Assembly: GCA_025677825.1 (NCBI GenBank)
Contig: JAIXMO010000067.1
Span: 1 to 64,000, forward strand
Length of the DNA: 64,000 nt
From: Helicostylum pulchrum
Taxonomy: Eukaryota > Mucoromycota > Mucoromycetes > Mucorales > Mucoraceae
Direction of reading: 5' to 3'
Part shown: positions 34,951 through 45,161 of the stretch, in pieces
How the letters are laid out: each line of letters begins with the position of its first letter
Position numbering within the stretch: the stretch's first letter is position 1
Program-made: the position numbers and the translations under genes
Notes under the pieces: generated by a model
Told to the model about the DNA's origin: nothing
What the model saw: only the letters and a program-made list of their open reading frames with translations
Databases searched by the model: none

Positions 34951-36812
34951 ATGACTAAACAAGATCAAGAATTTATGAATGAGCAAAAGCCAACAAGTTA
35001 CACTCGAGTACCTGTGAGTAAACGTTTTTTATGCCTTAAAAATGACCTAATTACTGACACAAAAAAACCCCCCTTTTCTTTTTTCTGTACAAAGATGGAA
35101 CCATTGTATGAACGATTATTAAAGAAACCTTTTCCTGATAGTGTATCAGCTATTGAATACTGTCGCAGTGTATGCGCTGAGTTTGGATTCACAGTAAAGC
35201 AAGAAGCCAGTGCAAACAGGGTAAAATAATGATTGTTAATTACAAAAAAGGAGAAATTATTAAATTATCAAATTGTTAGAATATTTATGTTTATTGCTCC
35301 AGAGAAGGATTACCTGATTCTCAACGTAATCCTAAACCTTCTCCTCAACGTAAACGCCCTTCCAAGCGATGTGATTGTCGTTGGCGTGTAGTTTTATCTG
35401 AGAACGAACACGAAGAATGGGAATTTAGAAAATCGATGAACCCAAATGCATCTGAACATAATCATGATATGATGTCACCAGAGGAGATGGTAAAAGCTTG
35501 GCCTGCTGAAGTCAACGAGATGATCATTCAATTAGCCAGACAACGCTTACAGACGCATGAAATCCGAGAAGCAGTAAAGCAGCAGTTTCCAGATATCAGT
35601 TGGAACGAAAGAAGATTCTATAATCGTTTGACTGAAGAACGTAAGAGAATCAGACAGCGTGGTGTAGTTGAACGATCACAAAGGCTGCTCATGTTATCTG
35701 CTCGTCTTTGCTCTGTCATTGCCTCTAATGAAGAATGGGCTCTTTGTGTTGAAAGTGATTTACAGCGCATGTTTGAAAACTTTTGTCAATTGGCTAGATT
35801 AACTCCCGAAAATATCAGTACTTTGGTTGACCTACAAGCTGATATGATTCAAATGGATACCGATCGTTTAATTTCTAATACCCATCGTTTATCTATTGGC
35901 CATTGTCCTGATCTCGAAGATGATTATAGTATGGCTTCTCCCGCTAAAAAACGAAGATCATTTGCAAGAAGTGTCAATCAAATTGACACCTCTGTCATAC
36001 CAAAGTCTGGTGCTGGTGGTACTGGTGGTACAATGAACGATAGTGCGACACAAAAAGGTATTCAAATGGTATATGTTCCAAGCTATACTATTCAAGTACG
36101 ATCCTTATTAAATCGATCTTGTTCTGAATCTTCCAATTCTTCTGGTCGCAGAGTATTTAATGATACAACTCCCTTCTTGGAAACTCAACAGCAAAACAAC
36201 ATACAACAGCAGCAACAGCAGCAACAACCTTTTGCTTCTTCGTCTTCGTTTTTTTCGCTTGCGTCACCCACTTCTTCTTCCTCGAGTTCATCTTCTATGC
36301 CAGTGCATAGACATCAAATTGCACATGCACAACAGACCAGGGTGACATCTCCACAGCAATCAATTAATTCTCCTAGTGAATTTATGATGTCTCAATCTTA
36401 TCAGACCCCTCAACCCCATAATGAAGAACCAAACTATAGTTTGCCTAACACTAACACTGCCAACACGGGTAATTACAATATGCAAGCCTCATTTTCACCT
36501 TATACGATCCCTACAAGCGCATTCACTAGTCCTCCCGAGCTACCCTTTGCATTCGAACCAAATATGATGCGTAATAACGACCCAGAGTCCTCGAATGGTG
36601 GTGGTCCTGAAGATCGGCGTCAGGTCTTTAATTTCTTTCCTAATAATATCAAGGAGGAACCGAGTCATGTTGAGCAACAGCAAATGTTGCAGCGTCAACA
36701 ACAAGACTATGAACAACGCATGCATCGTACTTTCACTCAGCAGCAAGGGTATGGTTTACCAATGATTCGTTCCAACGAAGACCCTGATGAAGCTAATACA
36801 CATTGGTCTTAA
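34951..36812 (+). CDS. FAR1-type (WRKY-GCM1 fold) DNA-binding protein
   Basis: Three exons (34951-35013, 35095-35220, 35280-36812) give 573 residues. The N-terminal third holds a FAR1-like zinc domain: AIEYCRSVCAEFGFTVK, then IYVYCSREG, a basic linker, KRCDCRWRVVL and the closing SEHNHD (C-C-H-H ligands). In plants and fungi this domain derives from MULE-type transposases. Here no transposase domain follows; instead a helical segment (EMVKAWPAEVNEMIIQLARQ), a nuclear-localisation-like PAKKRRS and a long Gln/Ser-rich region typical of activators. A nuclear transcription factor is likely; targets unknown. The long CT-rich leader suggests complex regulation. Confidence 0.8.
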
Positions 36813-37546
36813 CTTTTTTTTTCTTATGCTTTTACACCCTTTTTTTTTTACTATCCCCCCCTCTTTTTCTCTCTTCTCTTCTCTTCTTCTTTTCTTTCCC
36901 CCTTTTATATATATGAACTATATGGATTTTATGAACAGAAAAAAACCCCCCTTTCCCTCCCTTTCACTCTCCCCCTTTTTAACTACAAAAAAAACAGAGA
37001 CCCCTTTTTTAAAATGTATGATCTTTTTATATGCTACACAAATTTTTTTTTTTTTCCTTTTTCTTAATAATAAAAAAATGTATCAAAGACATAATTCCGA
37101 AAGCTTCACGTATTTAATATTTAAAAACAACCGGACTCAAAGTGTCTGACTTTATTCCAAAAGGGTATTCTCTTTTCCGTAAAGAAAAAGGGAGCATAAC
37201 GAGTCTCTCATCAAAGTTTATATAAACTCCGTAGACTCAAATTATAACCTCTTGAAGAATTCATACGAAAAAAAACGACGCGGAATGAATTTAAACAGTA
37301 TGAATCTCGTACCAACTTGTGGGATATTATAATGTTTTTTTTTTGTGTTGGAAAAAAATAAAAACTTTATTTTTTGGTTACTATAGAAACTAATTGTCAA
37401 AGTAACAGCTGCCTAGCAACAGCTAAAAAAGAAAAAATAAGAATGATTTACGTTGGCGTAAACAAAAAATAAAAAAATAAAATAAACACAAAATTATTTT
37501 TAACCACACATTTTTTTCTTTTTTTTTGTTCTTTTTAAAAAAATAA
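36813..37546. other. Intergenic, 734 bases, promoter of cyclin H gene
   Basis: CT-rich 3' flank of the FAR1 gene, then a spacer with two RFX-like X-box elements (37377-37420) and an A/T-rich leader. Confidence 0.5.
37377..37420. promoter_or_regulatory. Two RFX-like X-box elements upstream of cyclin H
   Basis: GTTACTATAGAAAC (37377-37390) and GCTGCCTAGCAAC (37408-37420) both resemble the inverted-repeat X-box (GTTRCC-n-GGYAAC). They lie 127-170 bases before the ATG at 37547. Assignment is by eye only. Confidence 0.3.
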
Positions 37547-38730
37547 ATGACAGATCAACCAAAGCCTCATATATTTGAAGAATCCTCACAATACCAACAT
37601 TGGAGATTCTCTCCTCAACAACTTTGGGATATTCGTAACAAAAGTACATCAGAAGCCGTTGAGCGCGTACAAAAAAATGTGCAGGAAGAATTAGTAAGAA
37701 ACAAAAAAAACCTCGACTCCTTTTTTTTAATTGAGTTTAACTTTTTTGCTGTTTAGGATGAAGATAATACAACAAATATCGAAAGAGTTTATTTAACAGG
37801 ACAAGAAGAATTATCACTGTGTAAATTCTTTGAGTTACAACTTCAAGTCATTAGTCAACATTGTAAATTTACAGACATGGTGATGGCGACAGCTGTTATT
37901 TATATGAAGCGCTTCTTTTTATATAATACAGTAATGGATTATCATCCAAAAGATATCTTGTAAAAATACGAAATACTTTTTTATATATATACAAACTAAT
38001 AATATGCATAGGTTGACATGTTTATTCTTGGCGACGAAATCAGAAAGTGAACGTATTTCAATTGAAGAATTTGGAAAGAAGCTTCGATTACCTTCAACCA
38101 CTGGAGTCCTCAACTTGGAATTCACTGTATCACAAGGCCTCAAGTTTCAATACTACATTCATCATCCCTATCGACCCGCCTACGGGTTCTTTCTCGATAT
38201 GCAAACGGGACCCACCGATATGAAATTATTAAAGGACACGTATAAACGAGTCAATACGACGATTGCAGAGATTTTATTGACGGATTTACCGTTAATCTAT
38301 CAGCCTACGCAGTTGGCATTAGCGGCATTTATGATTGCAGGGGAGAGCAATGGGTTTGACGCGCAGGTCAAGAGATATATCGAAGACAGGTTTGGACAAA
38401 ACGATGCGTCCAGTTTGTTATCCATCCTGCAAGGAATCATTGGCTCTTTTAAAATATTTAAACGCGTAACTCAACAAGAAGCAAAAGAAATTGATCTAAA
38501 GTTAAAGCATTGTATGAACCCTGCTATGGATCCTAATTCTGCATTGTAAGTAGTAAATACAAAGGGGGAAGGGAAAATATTTAATTTTTAATTTTTTTGT
38601 GTGCGCCTTCTCTCTCTCTTTTTGTAGGTATAAAAAACGTACAGCTGAAAGAGATCAAGTAGATAAAAAGAAAAGAAAGATAGAGGCGGATTCTTCTTCA
38701 GATTCTTCTGCTTCTTCTTTGTCTGATTAA
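37547..38730 (+). CDS. CCL1: Cyclin H of the CDK-activating kinase/TFIIH
   Basis: Four exons (37547-37693, 37757-37959, 38012-38545, 38628-38730) give 328 residues, the size of human cyclin H (323). It pairs with Cdk7/Kin28 to phosphorylate the RNA polymerase II tail and CDKs. Seen: the N-terminal SSQYQHWRFSPQQLWDIR (family signature), cyclin fold 1 with VMATAVIYMKRFFLYN and LTCLFLATKSE, cyclin fold 2 with LTDLPLIYQPTQLALAAFMIA, and a C-terminal helix and acidic Ser tail. Its TAA stop directly abuts the stop codon of the convergent ING gene. Confidence 0.92.
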
Positions 38731-39728
38731 TTAGTTTTTTCGTTTCTTTTTTAAATCCGTCGTACAGTTTTTGCAGTACCAAGTTCCTTTGGGTGGTGTT
38801 TTTAATCCTACGCATTCTAAATGAAACCATTCAATCTCGCACTTTTTACATTAAAACAAACGTATTAGAAAATATAAATAATGATAAAATATGCCTTATT
38901 TACTTGGTCATTATCACACGCCAACATTTCTCCAAAGGATACTTGTTGACAGTAACAGTATACAGGTTCATTAGGGTCTATAGGTAAATCACTATTTGAT
39001 ACAACACTTGATATTGATATATTAGACAAAAAGTTTTTCGTATCCTCCCCCCTCTCCCCCTTCTTTTTTTATGTGTCCTTACTTTTTCGCATACTGAATA
39101 GCATCTTGTTTTGAAAAGTAAGTTTCTTCTGAACCTTGATCTTTCTTTAATTTTTTTCTACCCTTTCGTGTTGAGGTTTCTGGCATCTCAGGGCTACTTC
39201 TTTTGATTGTATTATTAATGATGGTACTTGGCTTTTGAGAAACTCTTCCAGGTCCTATCAATTGTTCATCCTCTATTTTCTGTAAATCGTTATCTAATCG
39301 CGTACAATGTCTATCAACCTAATTTATAAACACTTGGTTATTGCTTTTTTTATATTATAACGTGTATTGGACTTACTGTATCATAAGTAGACTTTGCTAA
39401 AGCGAATTTTTCTTCGCCCTTCTTTAAAGCTTCATTTAAAAGTTGTCCTACGAGTTGAAGCTTTTCTCTTCTCTTTTCAAGCGTCATGTCGCTAGAGATC
39501 AATTGTTTACTCTCAGCTGCTACAAGTTGCATAAGTTCGGTAGCATTCTCGTCTAGTTGTCGGATCAAGGTGTAATTACGTTGTAGTTCTAACGGTAGTG
39601 CTTCAACAGCTATAACTTTTGAATTAGTTTTTATTTTTTATAAAAAAAAAAAAGAAGGAAAGAAAGGCTACGTTACTATCAGAATATTCACTCAAATAGG
39701 AAGCTGCTAATTGTGTTTCTTTCTTCAT
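38731..39728 (-). CDS. ING-family chromatin reader with C-terminal PHD finger
   Basis: Five exons (39677-39728, 39377-39615, 39083-39318, 38904-39006, 38731-38841) give 246 residues. The N-terminal ING helix pair begins [20 protein letters not shown]; a basic middle (KGRKKLKK) follows; the PHD finger is [18 protein letters not shown] and [19 protein letters not shown] ending WYCKNC, with the full Cys4-His-Cys3 set. The PHD is split by an intron after DNDQ. Members are subunits of histone acetyltransferase or deacetylase complexes (Yng2, Pho23, ING4/5) and bind H3K4me3. Which complex cannot be decided here. The 3' end touches the cyclin H coding region. Confidence 0.9.
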
Positions 39729-40511
39729 TGTTTCTCAATCTAGTTTTTAATAAAATAGGGATACAAAGCGGAAGAAGAAAAAAAAAAAAAAAAAAAAAAA
39801 GTTGAAGTTTTTCAGGGAAAAAGTATATCCACTCAAGAACAAAAAAATTGCCTTTTACTTTTAACAATCATGTTCGTATACAAGTTACTCAAACACTAGA
39901 TTGTGGTCTCATATGATAGCTTAAGCAAGAAAAGAGTTATTAGCGTGTTTGCTCAATCTACATCTTAAGCTAAAAATACAATGCATCTTTCGTCTTTAAA
40001 GAAGAAAATGGTTTAATATTGTGTTACGGTATTTTCTTTATTTGAAATAGACATGTACTAATTAAGCTTATTTGTCTGACTGTGATATTCGTATGAGAAG
40101 AGCAAGAAAAGAAAGAAAGGGAGGGGATCGGGGAACAATAAAAAAAACCAGGGTTGTTCTCCTTTATATAATACTATGCATACAATAGTTCATAACCTTT
40201 CTAATTGTCAAGTTAACCTATACATAAAAAAAAAAGGGTTTTCTTTCCCCCCACTTCGTGAAAGAAAGAAGAAAAAAGGGAGAGTTAAAAGGCCGCATGA
40301 TTTTTCCCATCTGTCGTACTCTATGAAAATTGTTTATCAGATGGAATACAAGCTCAAATGATGAGAAAGAGTTTAATCCTGTTTTAGTGCTGGGGGGAGA
40401 TTTGTATGACTAAAGAAATAAAAGGATCTGATAAATAGTCCCGACATTTTTTGATTTTTTTTCCTTCTTTTTTACTCTTTTTTTTATATATATAATAAAC
40501 TAATAGTTGCT
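39729..40511. other. Divergent promoter, 783 bases
   Basis: Between the ING gene (-) and the Apd1-like gene (+). Holds an A tract near 39779-39800. No gene supported. Confidence 0.5.
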
Positions 40512-41504
40512 ATGTCCGGTTTTTTCAAGACACTTGGTTCTTTTATTGCAAGCAGTCCACTCAAAACTACACCCGAACCCGAAGAACCTCAAGTAGAAAT
40601 CGACCAGATTCCACCTCAAGAAATAGTTGTGAAAGACTGCGATACATGTGTAGAGGAATGCGATGAACATTCTCAGTACCCTTCTTATTTGGAGTTCGAT
40701 ACCCAATCTCCATTGTTAGGGTCCATGTCACCGTACGGTCGACATTTTATGATCAGTACCGCACAAAGCGACTGGCCCGAACGTATTGAAGAAGACTATG
40801 GTACTTTAGCTGCAAACCTACAAGCATTATTGGTAGCACAACCCATGTCATGGCGTACGTTTGTTACCAATACGTCTCTTATCCCTCAACACGGTACCAC
40901 GGTCAGTTGCAGTCTAGACGTGGTTATTTTACCCGATAATATTATTGTCGGTAACGTCACGCCGGATGATGCCCAGCTACTATATGACGTATTTGTAAAA
41001 ATGCCGCTTCCTACTGAACCTGTTGATATCACAAAGTTCAAAAATATAGGTGACTTAGGCGTATACCCAAACCCGTTTGACAACATGATCTTGATTTGCT
41101 CGCATCGTAAAAGAGATAAAAGGTGTGGCGTGACAGCTCCCATTTTGGCTCGTGAGTTCGATCATGTTTTAAGAGAGTTGGATATTCATGATGGTGAAGG
41201 CGGAACTTCTGTGTCCATGGTGAGCCATGTTGGAGGTAAAGTATATGTATATACTGTGTAATTTATTTTATTAAGTAAAAAAATAATGTGGTTTGTTTAT
41301 ATAGGTCATAAATTTGCTGGAAACGTGATTTGTTATGTAAATAAGGGTAAAACCGGAATTTGGTATGGACGTGTCAAGTCATGTCATTGTCGTGCAATTA
41401 TAGAAGAAACATTATTAAAGGGAAAGGTCATAAAGGAGTTGTACAGAGGTGCAATGAATCATAGTTTTGGTGATGTAAATCCATGTCATAGAATTAAATG
41501 GTAA
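40512..41504 (+). CDS. Apd1/sucrase-ferredoxin-like [2Fe-2S] thioredoxin-fold protein
   Basis: Two exons (40512-41235, 41305-41504) give 307 residues, the length of yeast Apd1/Aim32. The motif ICSHRKRDKRCG (Cys196, Cys205) and SHVGGHKFAGN (His239, His243; an HxxxH pair split by the intron) are the expected ligands of the Cys2His2 2Fe-2S cluster in this family. The C-terminal GIWYGRVKSCHC and a final HRIKW also fit. A polar N-terminal part with a few extra Cys precedes the fold. Family members protect against redox and metal stress; the precise reaction is unknown. Confidence 0.85.
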
Positions 41505-42628
41505 CACAACCAAGTGCTTGACTGGGATTTTCTTTTTTTTTACTTTTTGTTATTTGTTTTTTTTTTTAAACACTGAACATAATAATAAATAAACTAATGT
41601 TTCATGTTTTCTATCGTTTTTCCTAATTATACACGATTGGCCGAGTACATACAGAAAGAAAAAAAAAGGAGAAAGAGTTACTATTCAAACTGTTCTATGT
41701 AGGATTACTGCAGAAAACAGTGCCCGCTAAAATGTGTCATTATAAACAGATCGATTGGAACAATATTTACTTATCAGATCGAAAGGTTGACACAATCTTT
41801 TTTTTTCTAAAGCGCGCGGAGATAATTATACCATTGTTACACTTTTCTACTGAAAAAAAAAAACCTTAATTTTCTTCAGCAGGGTAATCTGATCTTTTAA
41901 ATTTTAAAAGTGATACTCGAGTACGTTTTTTTTTTTCTAAAATGGCAAACTTTAAGACAAACTGTTATATGAATATATCCCCTTTTTATTTTTCTGTATT
42001 ATACTTGTGTGTGTAAAATGATATAGAATAATACATGTTTGCCGTAATTTTGTATATGGAAATAGCCGATTTTAAATTACAGGTTTTAAATAGATATTGC
42101 GTTTGATTAATGAGTCTGTGCGTTGACTGGTAAATAGCTGTACATTTCATAGCTTTGCTCGTCTTTTAATTATAATGACTTTACGAACGAATTTTAGCTC
42201 ATATATATTTGAGTCGCAGTAGCCAGTTTGTCCTGTGCCACAGAATTCCAACAGCTGATCCCGACTACAAGTTGTGGAATTGGTTCTTTCTTTACCCTCT
42301 CGTCGTTTGGGAGGGTTTTAATCAGTTATAGTGGATAAAAACTTTTACAGTAGCAATGAATCTTTAGAAAATTAACTAGGAAAAGTAATTAAATACAGTT
42401 GGTTTGCCAAGTGACGAAAGATTCAAAGGGAAGCAGTATAAACCAAATAAAGTGAACACACAAAGATGCTTTTTTTAGTCCTGTATATATCATGGCTAGT
42501 AGTTTTAAACGTACTGTTATGTGGTATTCTAATAAATAGCTTTGCAATTTTTTAATAGTTAATGGTTCTAATGTTTGAACTTTTGCCTGTCCGTTATCCT
42601 TTTTAAAACGCAAAGGTTTAGATCCTGA
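41505..42628. other. Gene-poor spacer, 1.1 kb
   Basis: 3' flank of the Apd1-like gene, then AT-rich sequence. A short protein-like frame near 42200-42325 (for example CHRIPTADPDYKLWNWFF) may belong to the remnant that follows. Nothing firm. Confidence 0.4.
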
Positions 42629-43069
42629 TTGTATGAAATGGGAATCTTATGTTTAACCAGTTTACGTATACTTGGTGATGATAATTTAGCCGGACATCGA
42701 ACAATATGTGATCAACTTGACCAGTTTAAAAACTTACGACATCTCAATCTTGACATTCGGTCCTATATATACCTGACTAGCTTTGATGGTTTGATTGACA
42801 AGTGTCCCTACCTAAAGGAACTTACTTTCGACGTAGAAACCGACGTAGAAACCGACGTAGTACAACGACGACCAAACGAAACCGAACAAATGATACGTCC
42901 GTGCCCAGACATACATTTACTTAGATGTGATCGGAAACAAATTTGTAGGCAAATCGCTTCGATCACTTACAGTAGATGACTTTAGTTTGATTCCGGATAT
43001 AAAAGGTGAGGCTAGTAAAAGTATAGATTGGCTATTTGATATTCTTCGGTTATGTCCTTTATTGGAATA
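42629..43069 (+). pseudogene. LRR/F-box-like gene fragment
   Basis: Leucine-rich sequence (FKNLRHLNLDIRS, then LIDKCPYLKELTFDVET) runs from about 42629 to 42940 and then continues in another frame (GKSLRSLTVDDFSLIPDIKG, ending WLFDILRLCPLLE and TAA at 43068). That is what a one-base frameshift in an F-box/LRR protein would look like; such proteins are very numerous in Mucoromycota. No F-box start is visible, so this is a truncated and broken copy. Confidence 0.4.
42830..42860 (+). repeat. 12-bp tandem duplication in the LRR remnant
   Basis: GACGTAGAAACC twice plus a partial third copy, giving DVETDVETDV in frame. Confidence 0.85.
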
Positions 43070-43992
43070 AAGCCGCTACCGTATTACAAAATAGGAAAAG
43101 CTAGACGCAATTTATATTATGAAATATATCTTTATTAAAATCAGTTTTTCGAACAGTGCTTACTAGCTTGGTAAAAATATTGTTTTAGATGAAAACGTCT
43201 ATAAGAGAATGCTTTACGACCAATGTGAATCGAGAGTAACCGCAAAAAAGCAACGAATGTCCGCCGAAAAAGTGACCCGACCCCAACCCCAACTCCTCCC
43301 CACTTGAGATAAAAAAAAATAGGTTTTATTTTTTTATAACGAGAAAGATGTATTTCGTACAACTATTTCGTTTTATACGACTTGGGCCCAAAAAGTTTTT
43401 CTTAATAGATTAAAAACCATTATTTATTATAGTGAACAGTTAATTTTCTCCCCTTTATTTCTTTGTTTTGTTTCATTATGACATTTAGACGATTTTAAAT
43501 AAAAATAAGGAGTAAAATCTTCCTTAGCCAAATAAAAGCAATGTCTAGCTCTTTTATTTTGTTGTACTTGAATCCCCTTGTACGTTACTTTTCACTGTAC
43601 TTTTTACAAAAAAAAATTATTTACTTTATTTACACAGGCCGTTCTACTTGAATAAAACGGAAACTGGTGTTCGCTTAAACTAGTATTTTTTCTATCGCGA
43701 AAATTCTATAATCATCATCACAGAAAATCTATTTATAACTTATGAATTTACAAAACAGGTTTTTATTGCTACATTTTGCTTTCTTTGTTCTCCATCGTAA
43801 TGCATGACTGACAAACGATAGGCCCAAAAAGTATAAAAGAAACCTTTTTCGTTTCTTTTCCCTCTTTCTTTTCTTTGTAAATACTACTCCAGTCTTTTAG
43901 TCCCCTCATTACGGCTTTTAAAGAACTATAAATAAAAACGGAATTTCGGTTACCATACAAACAAAAATACATCGCTCCAATTTAAAGATACT
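43070..43992. other. Gene-poor spacer, 0.9 kb
   Basis: Contains a C/A-rich patch near 43280. Near its right end are an X-box-like GTTACCATACAAAC (43949-43962) and TATAAATAAAA (43927-43937), a plausible promoter for the small gene that follows. Confidence 0.4.
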
Positions 43993-44441
43993 ATGGCTTC
44001 ATCATCAAGGTAAACTTAAAAACATAAATGATTTTTTGCATATCGTATTAACCTTCGTAATCTTGTAGAAAAACAGGAGAATCGTCCACCGCTGTTCCTA
44101 TTACTTCTATTTCTGAATCCGAGTCCTTTTATGGATTTGAGTTTGGTACATATGCTTATAATGAAATCGTGCGTAGCATAGAAAGTAGTGATATCAATGC
44201 AAATAAATTTGTTCGACAGATCTTTACAGCTTGTAAAAATGATCCTAACCCATGTTCCGTCACTCTTGGTAACCTTTATTACCAAGCACTCAAACTTTGG
44301 GAAATGAATTACCCAAAATTGCATAATCGCTGGTTTGATTGGGTATTATCTGTACCGGAAACCACATCATATTGCCTGCTGTCCCCTCTCTATCTCTCTC
44401 TATTTCGACCGCCGAAGAAACAACTGAACAACAAAGAATAG
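43993..44441 (+). CDS. Small uncharacterised protein gene
   Basis: A 17-base first exon (43993-44009) with donor GTAAAC joins after an intron to 44069-44441, giving 129 residues. The protein begins MASSSRKTGESSTAVPITSI, then SFYGFEFGTYAYNEIVRSIE and SVTLGNLYYQALKLWE. It has no signal peptide or membrane span. A TATA-like element lies 56-66 bases upstream. I do not recognise it. Coding-looking pieces continue in other frames after the stop (about 44491-44640, for example KRGVSEEAALHKIL and ESIEKLKGFVKI), so the real gene may once have been longer and is now truncated. Confidence 0.45.
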
Positions 44442-45161
44442 TCCCAAGATAATTCTAGGTTCCAAGCATCCATTCGAATTATAATCGTTTATTCGAGCTA
44501 CAGACGTGCCAAAACGAGGCGTTAGTGAAGAAGCCGCGTTACACAAAATACTAGTCGCAAACAAAGCAGAGAAAGATACGCTGTTTGGAGTCAATTGAAA
44601 AGTTAAAAGGCTTTGTTAAAATCTGTGAGCATAAGGTAATACATCTCTCTCTCTCTCTTTTCGCGTGTACTAATTTTTAAGATAGAATCCTGTGGATACT
44701 TTAGTATTTTTACCTATTATAAATCAGAATATTAATACATTTTACGAAAAGTCAGTTATAGTATATAGCAAATATACTATAACAAGTGCTAATGGCAGAT
44801 GATAACCCAAATTATTTCAATTTTAAATGATAATTTGTTATAAAAAAGAGCTCTAAATTTAACCATGAACAACTCTCCCATCATAAATAAAGGATACACA
44901 GAGTCTCATTTCTTTACTGTCGTTTATTTTCTATTTTACATTACTCCTTTTTTTTTTTGCCAATTATCAGATACTATCTTGAACTTTTTTGTCCACAGCT
45001 AAAAAAAAGTCACGTGGAGCTACTGTTGATTTGCACGAGTACAAAAAAATCTCATAACCAGCTACCCTATACCTTTTGTAACAATTAGACACTGAATAGT
45101 AACAATATTCCAGATCCCAAAAAATGAAATAAAAAATTTTAGTTTTAAAACTTTAAATTCT
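44442..45161. other. Spacer downstream of the Fanzor-like gene
   Basis: Holds broken coding-like pieces up to about 44640, then AT-rich sequence. On the minus strand this is the 3' flank of the Fanzor-like gene, where a guide RNA would be expected if the element were or had been active. Confidence 0.4.
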
